A DNA stretch of 64,000 bases from Streptomyces sp. NBC_01549 (GCF_026339955.1 NZ_JAPEPW010000002.1:868001-932000), one strand, 5' to 3'. Shown: positions 39,203 through 48,529, counted from the stretch's first letter. A program made the numbers and translations. Notes: generated by a model not told the origin, from the sequence alone.

Positions 39203-40423
39203 GTGACGAGAACTGTGAGTGCGTGGGTGACCTCGGGTGATGAGTTCCTCGGGAGCACGGGGCCGTACGCCGTGGACGTTCCCTGGTGGTCCGAAATGGG
39301 GCCGGTCGTGGGGTGGTTGGAGGAGCTGCTCGGGGTGCCCGTGCTGGTGCTGCGCCTGCTGGACGTGGAAGGAGGTGCGGGCGGGCGGGACGGCCATGTG
39401 ACGTATCACGTCGAGGCGTTGGAGCGGCCGGCGAGCGGTTTGTTGGATCAACGTCCCGTCGAATCACGGGTGTTGGACGGTGTCGAGCCGCTCAGGTCGC
39501 CTTGGGCCTGGGCGGACGGTTTGCGCGAGCTGCTCGACTGGGCGAACGGGGAGCTGGTGTCGGCGGGGCGGCCGGTGAGCGGTCCGGTCGAGCAGCGGCG
39601 TACCTGGAATCTGGCCGGGCTCTTTCGTCTGCCCACCGCGCGCGGCCCGGTCTGGCTCAAGGCGACACCGCGCTTCGCGGCGGACGAGGCCGCCGTCATC
39701 ACCGCGTTCGCGGAGATCGACCCGGGGCTCGTTCCCACGCTCCTCGGCGTGGGTGAGCGGCGCGTCCTGATGGAGCACATACCCGGTGAAGACTGCTGGG
39801 GGGCTTCGCCGGAGACGGTCGGTGCGGCGGTGGAGCGGTTCGTCGGCGCGCAGGCCGTGGTGGCTTCCGGGGGTTCGGGCGGGTTCGGGGACGGTGCGGT
39901 GGCGGGGGTACGGGATTGGCGCGCGTCGGTTCTTGAGGCGGCGGTTCGTGATCTGCTTGACGGGCCCCTGGCCGGGGAGTTGACCGAGCGGGAGGTGCGG
40001 GGAGTTCGGGAGTTGGCCGGGCGGTGGGAGCTTCTCTCGGAGTGCGGGCTGCCCGACACGCTGGTGCACGGTGACTTCCACCCCGGGAACTGGCGCAGCG
40101 ACGGTGGGGCGCCTGTCGTGGTGGACTTCGCCGACGCCCATTGGGGCAATCCGGTGCTCGACGGGCTGCGTGTCCAGGGCTTCCTTCCCGAGTCGAGCCG
40201 TGCGGCGGCCGCCCTGGACTGGGTGGAGGCCTGGAAGTCGCGGGTGCCCGGCAGTGACCCGGCTCGGGCGCTCGATGTCGCCGGGCCACTGGCCCATCTC
40301 ACTTATGCCGTCCGGTATCAGGAGTTCCTGGACGGGATCGAGCCGTCGGAGCGGGTCTACCACCGGGGGGATCCGGCGGACGAGGTGCGGGCGGCGTTGC
40401 GTTGCGCGGGGATCGGGGGGTGA
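39203..40423 (+). CDS. Aminoglycoside-phosphotransferase-fold (APH) family protein
   Basis: 406 residues. The C-terminal 250 residues have the APH kinase fold: 'PVWLKATPRFAADEAAVITA' (phosphate-positioning Lys), hinge 'RVLMEHIPGEDCWG', catalytic 'DTLVHGDFHPGNWRSDGG' and metal-binding 'VVVDFADAHWGNPVLDGL'. The N-terminal 150 residues ('PWWSEMGPVVGWLEELLGVP', 'VLVLRLLDVEGG') are an extra domain I do not recognise. Substrate could be an antibiotic, sugar or other small alcohol. GTG 39203 is chosen because upstream sequence is terminator. It stands alone, ending 58 bp before the convergent permease. Confidence 0.82.
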   Translation: MTRTVSAWVTSGDEFLGSTGPYAVDVPWWSEMGPVVGWLEELLGVPVLVLRLLDVEGGAGGRDGHVTYHVEALERPASGLLDQRPVESRVLDGVEPLRSPWAWADGLRELLDWANGELVSAGRPVSGPVEQRRTWNLAGLFRLPTARGPVWLKATPRFAADEAAVITAFAEIDPGLVPTLLGVGERRVLMEHIPGEDCWGASPETVGAAVERFVGAQAVVASGGSGGFGDGAVAGVRDWRASVLEAAVRDLLDGPLAGELTEREVRGVRELAGRWELLSECGLPDTLVHGDFHPGNWRSDGGAPVVVDFADAHWGNPVLDGLRVQGFLPESSRAAAALDWVEAWKSRVPGSDPARALDVAGPLAHLTYAVRYQEFLDGIEPSERVYHRGDPADEVRAALRCAGIGG

Positions 40424-40481
40424 CGGGCGCCGACGCGGTCGTGGGTGGGGCGGGGCCGTGGCGGTGCGACAAGTGGGGCGT

Positions 40482-41936
40482 TCACCTTCCGGCGGGCTCC
40501 GGGTCCGAGGTCGCGGGGGTCAGGTATTCCTCCTTGATCTCCTTCGGGCCGAAGGGCCATACCCTTTCCAGTTTCGCCCAGACGACGAAGGCGACGCAGC
40601 CCAGGGCCACCCAGGCCAGGGACCATTCGATGGGGTGGCGGCCCGGGGAGTTCTTGTCGGCGTAGCCGTAGATGGTGAGCCAGCCGATGAGGGCGAGGAG
40701 GCTGGGAATCGGGTAGAGCCACATCTTGTAGGGGCGGTTGAGGGTCGGCTGGCGCTTGCGCAGGACGGAGAGGGCGACGATCTGCGCGAGCGCCTGGACG
40801 ATCACCATGACGGTGGTGAGGAGTTGGATCAGGGTGGCCAGGTCGGTGTGGCGGCCGATGAGGAAGCCGATCGCCGTGATGACGCCCATGGTCGCCAGGC
40901 CCAGCATCGGGAAGCGGTGCTTGGGGTGCAGCTTGGCGTACGGGCGGAAGAAGACGCGGTCGCGGGCGGCGTCGTAGGGAACGCGTGAGCCTCCGAGGAG
41001 TCCGGTGAAGACCGAGGCGAACGCGGTGATGAGGATGAGGACCGTGACGGTGTCGGCCGCGCCCTTGCCCCAGGTTTTTTCGAGGACGGCCGAGGCCACG
41101 GAGGTCGAGGCGATGTCGGTCGGGTCGGTCATGCGGTGCCAGTCGATGACGCCGAGGGTGCCGATCTGGAGGAGGAGGTAGATCGCCATGATGCCGAGGA
41201 TGGAGAAGATGATGGAGCGGGGCAGGGTGCGGCCCGGATCCTTGATCTCGGCGCCCATGTACGCGGTGGTGTTGTAGCCCAGGTAGTCGTAGATGCCGAT
41301 GGTCAGGCCCGCGGCGAAACCGACCCAGAAGTGGCTGCTGCTCAGCTCGAAGGCGTGTGCCGGGTAGGTGAAGGCCAGGTGGGAGCTGAAGTCGGTGGCC
41401 GCGGCGATGATCACCAGAAGGACCGAGGTGATCATGACCGCCCACATGACCGCCGTGATGCGGGCGATGTGTTCGATTCCGCGCCACAGGAGCAGCACTA
41501 CGAGGGCGACGACGGCCAGGCCGATGAGGTCGCCCGTCGTCTTGCCCATGTCGGGAGCCAGGTAGCCGAGGTACTGGACGAAGCCGACCACGCCGGTGGA
41601 CATGATCAGGGGGATGAAGAGCATGGCCGTCCAGACGAACAGGAACGGCATGAGGCGTCCGCTGCGGTACTGGAAGGCCTGGCGGAGGTACACGTAACTG
41701 CCGCCGGAGCCGGGCATCGACGCACCCAGTTCGGCCCAGATCAGGCCGTCCGCGAGGGCCAGGAGCGCGCCCGCGACGAAGCCGGTGATCGCCTGCGGGC
41801 CGCCGAAGGCGGCGACCATCAGCGGGATCGTCACGAACGGGCCGATGCCGCACATCTGGCTCATGTTGATGGCGGTGGCCTGGAACAGGCCGACGCGACG
41901 GACGAAACCGCCGGTGGGTGGCGGACTTCCGGACAT
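40482..41936 (-). CDS. APC-superfamily permease, probably part of the chitosan-utilisation set
   Basis: 484-residue secondary transporter with about 12 membrane segments. The amino acid-polyamine-organocation signature is visible in 'QATAINMSQMCGIGPFVTIP', 'WAELGASMPGSGGSYVYLRQ', 'IYDYLGYNTTAYMGAEIKDP' and 'FTGLLGGSRVPYDAARDRVF'. It is divergent from a ROK regulator, and an operator-like site (42010-42026) similar to that of the glucosaminidase gene lies between them. A role in taking up glucosamine or an amino-sugar product is an inference from this; by family alone it would be an amino acid permease. Confidence 0.9.
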   Translation of the reverse strand: MSGSPPPTGGFVRRVGLFQATAINMSQMCGIGPFVTIPLMVAAFGGPQAITGFVAGALLALADGLIWAELGASMPGSGGSYVYLRQAFQYRSGRLMPFLFVWTAMLFIPLIMSTGVVGFVQYLGYLAPDMGKTTGDLIGLAVVALVVLLLWRGIEHIARITAVMWAVMITSVLLVIIAAATDFSSHLAFTYPAHAFELSSSHFWVGFAAGLTIGIYDYLGYNTTAYMGAEIKDPGRTLPRSIIFSILGIMAIYLLLQIGTLGVIDWHRMTDPTDIASTSVASAVLEKTWGKGAADTVTVLILITAFASVFTGLLGGSRVPYDAARDRVFFRPYAKLHPKHRFPMLGLATMGVITAIGFLIGRHTDLATLIQLLTTVMVIVQALAQIVALSVLRKRQPTLNRPYKMWLYPIPSLLALIGWLTIYGYADKNSPGRHPIEWSLAWVALGCVAFVVWAKLERVWPFGPKEIKEEYLTPATSDPEPAGR

Positions 41937-42009
41937 GGGGTCTCCTGATCTCGGGACGCGGGGAGGTGGGCTCCCCTCGACTCGCCCGGCGAGGCTGACT
42001 GGGCGATAA

Positions 42010-42026
42010 AGTTAAGGAGACTTACT
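42010..42026. promoter_or_regulatory. ROK-type operator between permease and ROK regulator
   Basis: AGTTAAG-gaga-CTTACT: imperfect dyad. On the opposite strand TAGTAAGTCTCCTTAACTT aligns with TAGTAAAGTTTCCTAACTT at the glucosaminidase promoter (same ends, same length). It sits in the divergent promoter region, so one repressor could control both directions. Confidence 0.55.
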
Positions 42027-42050
42027 AGGTGCGTCAAGAGGGTGTCACGC

Positions 42051-43250
42051 ATGCGTGAGAATGGTGCGATGCCCGCCAGCGACGCCATAGCGCAGCCTGA
42101 ACAGCCCTGGAACCGGCAGCGGCTGCGCAGCACCAACGAGCGGCTGCTGCTCGACCGGCTGCGCACGGGCGGTGCTGCCTCACGGGCTCAGCTCGCGCGG
42201 GAGACGGGGCTGTCGAAGCCGACGGTCTCCAGCGCGCTCGCGGCGCTGGAGCAGGCGGGACTGGTGCGTGAGGCGGGCACCCACGCGCCCGAGCGCGGCC
42301 GGGTGGCCGTGCTCTACGCCCCGGACCCCGCGGCGGGGTACGCGCTCGGGATCGACATCGGACGCGGCTGGCTGCGGGTGGCGGTCGCCGATCTGGACGG
42401 TGGCGTGGTCGCGCGCGCCGATGTGCGCAATCGGGCGCGCAGCTCCGGCGCCATGGCCGACCTCGTCGTTTCGACGGCCCGTCAGGTCGTCGCCAACTCC
42501 GGCCTGGGAGCACACGAGGTGGCGCATGCGGTGGTGGGCACACCGGGTGTGTACGACGAGGAGCGGCGCCGGGTGCGGTACGCGATGCATCTGCCCGGGT
42601 GGGGCCGCGCGGGGCTGTTCGACCGGATGCGTGAGGAGCTGGGCATCCCGCTGGAGGTCCACAACGACGCCAACCTCGCGGCGCTCGGGGAGTACACGTA
42701 CGGCGTCGGCGCGGGCAGCCGGCTGTTCACGTACATCCTGATCGGCACCGGTCTCGGCATGGGCGTGGTCAGCGAGGGACGGCTGTTCACGGGGGCGCGC
42801 GGCGGGGCCGGGGAGATCGGGTTCCTGCCGTGGCCGGGGCGGCAGAAGCCGGAGACGCTGGAGGACGCGGTGTCGGGCGTGGCCGTCGTCGAGGCCGCGC
42901 GGCAGTTCGGCATGACCGGCCAGCTCACGGCCAAGGCCGTGTTCGACGCGGCGCGCGAGGGGGACTCCGCCGCGGTGCGGGCGGTACGGCTGGAGGGTGA
43001 GCGGATCGCCTACACGGTGGCCGCGGCCGCCGCGGTGCTCGATCCCGATCTGGTGGTGCTCGGTGGCGGCGTGGGCCACAGCATCGACCTGCTGCTGCGG
43101 CCCGTACGCGAGACCCTGCGTACGCTCACTCCGCTGCGTCCGAGGATCGTGCCCAGCCGGCTGGGTGAGGACGCGGTACTGCTGGGCGCCGTGGCGACGG
43201 CCCTCGGGACCGCCAGGGACGTGGTGTTCGAGCGACGTTCGGCGTCCTGA
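42051..43250 (+). CDS. ROK-family transcriptional repressor (CsnR-like by context)
   Basis: 399-residue regulator: winged helix-turn-helix 'SRAQLARETGLSKPTVSSAL' followed by a ROK sugar-kinase-like domain ('ALGIDIGRGWLRVAVADLDG', 'VHNDANLAALGEYTYGVGAG', 'YILIGTGLGMGVVSEGRLFT'). The usual zinc motif CxCGxxGCxE after the GxxGEIG segment is absent ('GEIGFLPWPGRQKPETLEDA'). ATG 42051 has AGAGGG eight bases upstream; a later ATG (42069) also fits. It is flanked by two similar operator-like sites and two secretion/transport genes, fitting a repressor of chitosan use released by an oligosaccharide. Confidence 0.88.
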   Translation: MRENGAMPASDAIAQPEQPWNRQRLRSTNERLLLDRLRTGGAASRAQLARETGLSKPTVSSALAALEQAGLVREAGTHAPERGRVAVLYAPDPAAGYALGIDIGRGWLRVAVADLDGGVVARADVRNRARSSGAMADLVVSTARQVVANSGLGAHEVAHAVVGTPGVYDEERRRVRYAMHLPGWGRAGLFDRMREELGIPLEVHNDANLAALGEYTYGVGAGSRLFTYILIGTGLGMGVVSEGRLFTGARGGAGEIGFLPWPGRQKPETLEDAVSGVAVVEAARQFGMTGQLTAKAVFDAAREGDSAAVRAVRLEGERIAYTVAAAAAVLDPDLVVLGGGVGHSIDLLLRPVRETLRTLTPLRPRIVPSRLGEDAVLLGAVATALGTARDVVFERRSAS

Positions 43251-43308
43251 GCGGGGCGCTCGCCTTCGGTGATTGACACGGATTGCTCGGGCACCTAGCT
43301 TGTGCGCC

Positions 43309-43329
43309 AGTTAGTAAAGTTTCCTAACT
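43309..43329. promoter_or_regulatory. ROK/CsnR-type operator ahead of the glucosaminidase gene
   Basis: AGTTAG-t-AAA-g-TTT-c-CTAACT, a 21-bp near-perfect palindrome with a single mismatched pair. From memory it closely resembles the palindrome described for CsnR at chitosanase genes in Streptomyces. It lies 95 bp upstream of the GTG start. Confidence 0.7.
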
Positions 43330-43423
43330 TGTAGCTTCGTGCTCCTACTCGCCTTGCTCCCGCCTGGCAGTGCCGGCACGCGATCCCGTAGCGCGGATGT
43401 TCCCCACCCCCAAGGAGACCACC

Positions 43424-46180
43424 GTGTTCCACCGTCCTGCCCCAAGACGGCGTTCCGCCACGGCCGCCGTCGCCCTGTGCCTCCTGTGCACCCTCTCCAC
43501 CAGCGCGTGGGCCGGGTCTCGGGGCGCCGGATCAGACACGGCCGCACACACGCCGGTCACTCCGGTGCCCTCCACCGCGGGCAGCGCCACCGCGCTGTCC
43601 GGGTACGCGATCCAGTCGACGGACAAGGTCACGGACGCGGCGGCCGACGTGTCGAGTCCGGGCTATCCGGCGAGCGGCTGGTACTCGGCGGGCTCCCGCT
43701 CCACCGTCCTCGCGGCGCTGCTCGCGGACGGCAAGTACGCCGACCCGTTCTACTCGACCAACCAGCAGAAGATCCCGAAGGCCGACTTCCAGGTCCCCTG
43801 GTGGTACCGCTCGGACTTCACGGTCACGGACACCGCCGAGCGCAGCTACCTGGACTTCAGCGGGGTGATCTCGGCCGCCGACGTCTACGTCAACGGCAAG
43901 CGGGTCGCCACCGTCGCCGATGTCACGGGCGCCTACACACGGCACGAACTCGACATCACCTCGCTGGTGCGGTCGGGCACGAACACGGTGGCCTTCCGCA
44001 TCCGGCCCAACGTGCCCACCAAGAACCTGACCATGGGCTGGTTGGACTGGCTCCAGCCTCCGCCCGACCAGAACATGGGCATCGTGCGTGACGTTCTCGT
44101 CCGCCGGGGCGGTCCGGTCGCACTGCGCGACGCGCACGTCGTCACCGAGCTCGCCGTTCCCTCGCTCGCCTCCGCGGACCTGACGGTCAAGGCACGGGCC
44201 CGCAACGAGACGAACGCTCCCGTCACGGCGACGGTGTCGGGCAGCATCGGCCCGGACGCCTCCTTCAGCAAGACCGTTTCCCTCGCCGCGCACGAGACGA
44301 AGACCGTCACCTTCTCCCCCACCGACACCCCTGGCCTCCATCTGAGCGCGCCGAAGGTGTGGTGGCCCGCGGGCATGGGCGGGCAGCCGCTCTACGGCCT
44401 CGACCTGACCGCCTCCGTCGCCGGCGCCGCCTCGGACACCGCGCACGAGCACTTCGGCATCCGCGAGGTGAAGGCGCCCCTCAACTCCGACGGCGCCCGG
44501 CAGTACAGCGTCAACGGCCGCAAGCTGCTCATCAAGGGCGGCGGCTGGTCCCCCGACGAGTTCCTACGCTGGGACCGGACGTATGTCGAGGACCGGCTGA
44601 AGTACGCACTGGACCTCGGCCTCAACACCATCCGCCTCGAAGGGCACATCGAGCCGGACGAGTTCTTCGACCTCGCCGACCGGTACGGCATCCTCACGCT
44701 GCCCGGCTGGGAGTGCTGCGACAAGTGGGAGGGGAACGTCAACGGCAGCGAGGCCGGGGAGAAGTGGACCGCGGCCGACTATCCCGTCGCCAAGGCGTCG
44801 ATGGCCGCCGAGGCGGCCCGGCTGCGCGACCACCCCAGCGTCATCTCCTTCCTCATCGGCAGCGACTTCGCGCCGGACGCGACGATCGAGAAGAACTACC
44901 TCGACGCGCTGCGGGCCGCCGACTGGCCCAACCCCGTGGTCGCCGCCGCCTCCGACAAGTCCTCGCCGGTCAGCGGCCGTTCGGGCATGAAAATGACCGG
45001 TCCCTACGACTGGATCCCGCCGAACTACTGGTACGCCAAGCGCGAGGGCGGCGCCACCGGCTTCAACTCCGAGACCAGCGCGGGCCCCGACATCCCCACC
45101 CTCGACACCCTGCGCCGCATGATGTCCCCCACCGAGCTGGACACCCTGTGGAAGAGCCCGACCACCAAGCAGTACCACCGCTCACCGTCGTCGACCTTCG
45201 GCACGCTCAAGCTGTACGACAAAGCGCTCGCGGGACGCTACGGAGCGCCGAGCGGCCTCACCGACTACGTGCGCAAGGCACAGCTCGCCCAGTACGAGAA
45301 CGTGCGCGCGCAGTACGAGGCGTACGGGCGCAACGCCACCGACTCCGCCAAGCCCGCGACCGGGGTCGTCTACTGGATGTTCAACAGCGGATGGACGTCG
45401 CTGCACTGGCAGTTGATGGACCGTTACCTCGATCAGGGTGGTGCCTACTTCGGCGCCAGGAAGGCGCACGAGCCGCTGCACATCCAGTACTCCTACGACA
45501 CCCGCTCGGTCGTCGTCGTGAACAACCGGCACGCCTCCGCGTCCGGACTCACGGCCCGGGTCACGCTCTTCAACACCGACGGCACGCAGAAGTACGACAG
45601 GTCGGCGACCGGGGTGGGCGTGGACGGGGACGGCGCCCACAGCACTCCCCTCACCGTGCCGTCCTCCGTGACCGGCCTGTCGACGACATACCTGGCACGC
45701 CTCGTCCTCACCGACGCCGAGGGAAAGGAGGTCAGCCGCAACGTCTACTGGCTGTCCACCGAGCCCGACACCCTCGACTGGGCCAAGACCGACTGGTACT
45801 ACACGCCGACGACGAGTTACGCGGACCTCAAGGGGCTCAACTCCATGGCACAGGTGCCGGTTTCGGCGACGGCTTCGACCTCGGTCGGCGTGCACGGCGC
45901 GTCCACGACGACGGTCACGGTACGGAACACCGGGACCGGGAAGACTCCGTCACTGCTCACCGACGTGCACCTCGTGGACTCGGCCGGCAAGCCTGTCCTG
46001 CCCGTTCAGTGGTCCGACAACCAGGTCAGCCTGTGGCCCGGCGAGTCCACGACGCTCACCGCCACCTACCGGACGGCCGACCTGCACGGTTCCGCGCCCA
46101 GGGTGCGCGTCTCCGGATGGAACACACCGGAGACGACCGTCCCCGCGGCCGGCACCCGATCCACCCGACACGGAGGGTGA
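43424..46180 (+). CDS. csxA: Secreted GH2 exo-beta-D-glucosaminidase
   Basis: 918-residue extracellular enzyme that removes glucosamine from the non-reducing end of chitosan oligomers. Signal peptide 'AAVALCLLCTLSTSAWAG', then the GH2 sugar-binding, Ig-like and (beta/alpha)8 domains. The catalytic acid lies in 'SFLIGSDFAPD': the Ser-Asp pair replaces the Asn-Glu of ordinary GH2 enzymes and is the mark of CsxA-type glucosaminidases. The nucleophile Glu is in 'TGFNSETSAGPDIP'. C-terminal beta domains follow. GTG 43424 sits after AAGGAG. Repressed, by inference, through the 43309-43329 operator by the adjacent ROK protein. Confidence 0.92.
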   Translation: MFHRPAPRRRSATAAVALCLLCTLSTSAWAGSRGAGSDTAAHTPVTPVPSTAGSATALSGYAIQSTDKVTDAAADVSSPGYPASGWYSAGSRSTVLAALLADGKYADPFYSTNQQKIPKADFQVPWWYRSDFTVTDTAERSYLDFSGVISAADVYVNGKRVATVADVTGAYTRHELDITSLVRSGTNTVAFRIRPNVPTKNLTMGWLDWLQPPPDQNMGIVRDVLVRRGGPVALRDAHVVTELAVPSLASADLTVKARARNETNAPVTATVSGSIGPDASFSKTVSLAAHETKTVTFSPTDTPGLHLSAPKVWWPAGMGGQPLYGLDLTASVAGAASDTAHEHFGIREVKAPLNSDGARQYSVNGRKLLIKGGGWSPDEFLRWDRTYVEDRLKYALDLGLNTIRLEGHIEPDEFFDLADRYGILTLPGWECCDKWEGNVNGSEAGEKWTAADYPVAKASMAAEAARLRDHPSVISFLIGSDFAPDATIEKNYLDALRAADWPNPVVAAASDKSSPVSGRSGMKMTGPYDWIPPNYWYAKREGGATGFNSETSAGPDIPTLDTLRRMMSPTELDTLWKSPTTKQYHRSPSSTFGTLKLYDKALAGRYGAPSGLTDYVRKAQLAQYENVRAQYEAYGRNATDSAKPATGVVYWMFNSGWTSLHWQLMDRYLDQGGAYFGARKAHEPLHIQYSYDTRSVVVVNNRHASASGLTARVTLFNTDGTQKYDRSATGVGVDGDGAHSTPLTVPSSVTGLSTTYLARLVLTDAEGKEVSRNVYWLSTEPDTLDWAKTDWYYTPTTSYADLKGLNSMAQVPVSATASTSVGVHGASTTTVTVRNTGTGKTPSLLTDVHLVDSAGKPVLPVQWSDNQVSLWPGESTTLTATYRTADLHGSAPRVRVSGWNTPETTVPAAGTRSTRHGG

Positions 46181-46566
46181 CAGCGACCCACGTACTTAAT
46201 GCCCTATGGCCCGAATAGTCACACAAAAAGGGTATATTGCTGGCGTTTCCGTCACGGAGAGTCGAATAGCGTGACGGGCGTCGCGTCGGCCGAACACCGG
46301 CGCACGTCCGACCCTTCGACTACCTGCCCACGTCTTCCAGACCAGCGCGAACATCAACTGCGGCGGCACGAAGAACATGCCGAACGTCAGGTTCGAGATC
46401 AATCCGAACCTGAGCGCGCACCCCGGCTCCTGCAACGGCCCTGTCGCCCACCGCTCCCTCGCGCAGGTGAAGGCCTCGCTCAACGACGGCGGCGCGGTGC
46501 CGACCATCTACTCCGCCGCACGACGGGCGGGCCCGCTTCCGGGCCCGCCCTCTCGCGTGTTCGGGC
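46181..46566. other. 386-bp region with an orphan coding fragment
   Basis: No intact gene. From about 46325 to 46515 on the plus strand a frame with Streptomyces codon usage reads 'VFQTSANINCGGTKNMPNVR', 'FEINPNLSAHPGSCNGPVAH', 'RSLAQVKASLNDGGAVPTIY', without a start or signal. It looks like the C-terminal end of a lost secreted protein; I do not recognise the family. The first 130 bp are AT-richer than the surroundings. The terminator at 46525-46550 closes the region. Confidence 0.45.
46525..46550. terminator. Terminator between the orphan fragment and the secreted-protein gene
   Basis: GGGCGGGCCC (46525-46534), loop GCTTCC, GGGCCCGCCC (46541-46550). Perfect 10-bp stem immediately downstream of the minus-strand secreted-protein stop. 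Confidence 0.75.
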
Positions 46567-48012
46567 TCAGCTCACGTTGAGCGCCGTGTCGTCCAGGACG
46601 AACGACGTCTGCAGGGTGGAGCCCTCGGTACCGGTGAACTTGACGGTGACCGTCTGTCCGGCGTAGCCGGACAGGTCGAAGCTGCGCAGCGTGTAGCCCG
46701 ACGCGGCGTTCAGGTTCGAGTACGTGGCGAGCGTCGACAACACCGTGCCGCTGCTGTTCAGCACCTGGGCCTTGAGGGTGTCGTACGCCGTGCTGGTGGT
46801 CGTCTCGGCCGTGTCCACGTGAAGGTAGAAGTTCAGGGTGGCCGCGCAGCCGGACGGGATGGTGACCGCCTGGGAGAGCGTGTCCGTATTGGCCGAACCG
46901 TAGCCGTTCAGCCAGGCCTTGTAGGAGCCGGTACGGGCCGCCTCGCTGGAGCTGTTGGTGATGACACCGCTGGTCGCGGTCCAGGACGTATTGCTGGACT
47001 CGAAGCCCGGGTTGGGGAGCAGCTGGGCGGCCGTGCAGGTGCCGCCGCCTCCACCGCCACCGCCGCTGCTGCTGCCGCCCGCGAGCCACTCGGTGGCGTT
47101 CAGGGCGAGGGCGGCGTTCGTCGCGCCGGTGTCGTTCCAGCCGTCGTACAGCGTGTTGCCGGACTGGCCGGTGCCGTCGTCGATCGGGGAGCTGTCACCC
47201 CAGAACGCCACCCGGCCGCTGCCGAAGGTGCTGGTGGCGAAGAAGGCGCCGGTGTTGCCCGAGTAACCGGAGCGGTAGACCAGGCCCTTGACGGCGGAAT
47301 TGTCGGCCGGCTTGAGGGTGGCCGTCGTGCCGTCGGCGATCAGGCTCTTGGTGACGGTGCCGAACGAGCCGTGCAGGACCGCGTTGGTGCTGTCGCTGAT
47401 GGCCGCCGGGTAGCCGGAGCTGACGTCGAGCGTGTCGATGGAGAAGCCGAACGGGTCGGTGGAGTCGACGCTGTTGTTGGTCATCAGGTCGTTGAGGATC
47501 TCGACGGCGTCCTCACCGTCGCTGTTGCGGTCGGCGCCGGTGTGGTCCGAGACCATGAACAGCCCGCCGCCGTTCTTCACGAACGTCATGATCGCGGTCT
47601 TCTCCGCGGTCGTGAAGAGCGTGTTGGGCTCGGGCAGCACCAGCGTGTCGAAGTTCGACAGGTCGGTGGCCGAGGTGCCGCCGTAGGCCAGGCTGGAACC
47701 CGAAGGCAGCGTCTTGAGGCTGTAGTCGCCCGTCTTCTGCAGGGCCACACCCCAGGAGGACAGGGCGCCCGTCCAGTCGGTCTCCGCCGACGGGGAGGAG
47801 TCCTGGCCCAGCGGGTCGGGCTGACTGGTGGAGATGATCCAGTCGGCGTTGCCCGCGGTCTCCGCGTGGGCGTTGTCGAACAGGATGCGGTGCGGGGTCG
47901 CCGCGGCGGCCGGCGCGGCCGCGGACGCCTGGACCGCCACCCCCGCGACGAGCAGCCCGAACACGGCCGTGGCCGTGGTGAATCTGTGGCGGGATCTTCC
48001 GAATCCGAGCAT
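46567..48012 (-). CDS. Secreted two-domain protein: GATase-like domain plus carbohydrate-binding-like module
   Basis: 481 residues. Signal peptide 'ATAVFGLLVAGVAVQASAAA'. The first domain ('RILFDNAHAETAGNADWIIS', 'LVLPEPNTLFTTAEKTAIMT', 'FVKNGGGLFMVSDHTGADRN', 'GRVAFWGDSSPIDDGTGQSG') has the layout of ThuA/IFT52-N-like glutamine-amidotransferase-fold domains. A poly-Gly linker leads to a beta-sandwich ('LLPNPGFESSNTSWTATSGV' to 'TSFVLDDTALNVS') similar to CBM-type modules. ATG 48012 follows GGAGG. Substrate unknown; the neighbours are polysaccharide hydrolases. Confidence 0.8.
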   Translation of the reverse strand: MLGFGRSRHRFTTATAVFGLLVAGVAVQASAAAPAAAATPHRILFDNAHAETAGNADWIISTSQPDPLGQDSSPSAETDWTGALSSWGVALQKTGDYSLKTLPSGSSLAYGGTSATDLSNFDTLVLPEPNTLFTTAEKTAIMTFVKNGGGLFMVSDHTGADRNSDGEDAVEILNDLMTNNSVDSTDPFGFSIDTLDVSSGYPAAISDSTNAVLHGSFGTVTKSLIADGTTATLKPADNSAVKGLVYRSGYSGNTGAFFATSTFGSGRVAFWGDSSPIDDGTGQSGNTLYDGWNDTGATNAALALNATEWLAGGSSSGGGGGGGGTCTAAQLLPNPGFESSNTSWTATSGVITNSSSEAARTGSYKAWLNGYGSANTDTLSQAVTIPSGCAATLNFYLHVDTAETTTSTAYDTLKAQVLNSSGTVLSTLATYSNLNAASGYTLRSFDLSGYAGQTVTVKFTGTEGSTLQTSFVLDDTALNVS

Positions 48013-48245
48013 CCGACGAACCTCCATGAGGGGTGGGGAGAGGCGGTGCGGGCGCCAAGTCTGCGCGCGTAGAACGGTGGTTGGCCGTCCACCGCGTGAC
48101 AGATCCTTGAACCGTACATGGCAGGAACCCGACTGAACAGGAGCCCGCCGGATCGGACGGAGGACGGCCGGAAAGCAAAGCGGACTGTCTTGGCCCACAG
48201 GGGGAACACACCTAACTGCGGGGGTTCAGACAAAAAGGGGCGGAG

Positions 48246-48509
48246 ATGGAGATCTCAGGCATCATCAGTGCCATTCTCATCGGCATCATCATCGGCGTAC
48301 TGGGTCGGCTCGTGATCCCGGGACGCCAGCGCATCGGCATCCTGTGGACGATCCTCGTCGGCATCGCGGCCGCGTTCATCGGCTCGGGGATCGCCGCCGC
48401 GTTCGGCGTGGCCGACACGAAGGGCGTCGACTGGATCGAGTGGATCATTCAGATCGGACTCGCGGCGGTGGGCGTCGCGGCGCTCGACCGGGCGAAGGTG
48501 CGCCGCTGA
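48246..48509 (+). CDS. GlsB/YeaQ/YmgE-family stress membrane protein
   Basis: 87-residue membrane protein with three hydrophobic segments and the family's glycine pattern: 'ISAILIGIIIGVLGRLVIPG', 'ILVGIAAAFIGSGIAAAFGV', 'IIQIGLAAVGVAALDRAKVR'. Members are stress-induced and of unknown mechanism (the old name is transglycosylase-associated protein). ATG 48246 follows GGGGCGGAG. Confidence 0.9.
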   Translation: MEISGIISAILIGIIIGVLGRLVIPGRQRIGILWTILVGIAAAFIGSGIAAAFGVADTKGVDWIEWIIQIGLAAVGVAALDRAKVRR

Positions 48510-48529
48510 CGGGGCCGACCGCCGGTCCC

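Noticed and set aside
46377..46580. 67-codon plus-strand frame as a real gene
   Set aside because: No ribosome site, the homologous-looking part begins upstream of its ATG, and the end reads through a terminator; treated as a gene remnant.
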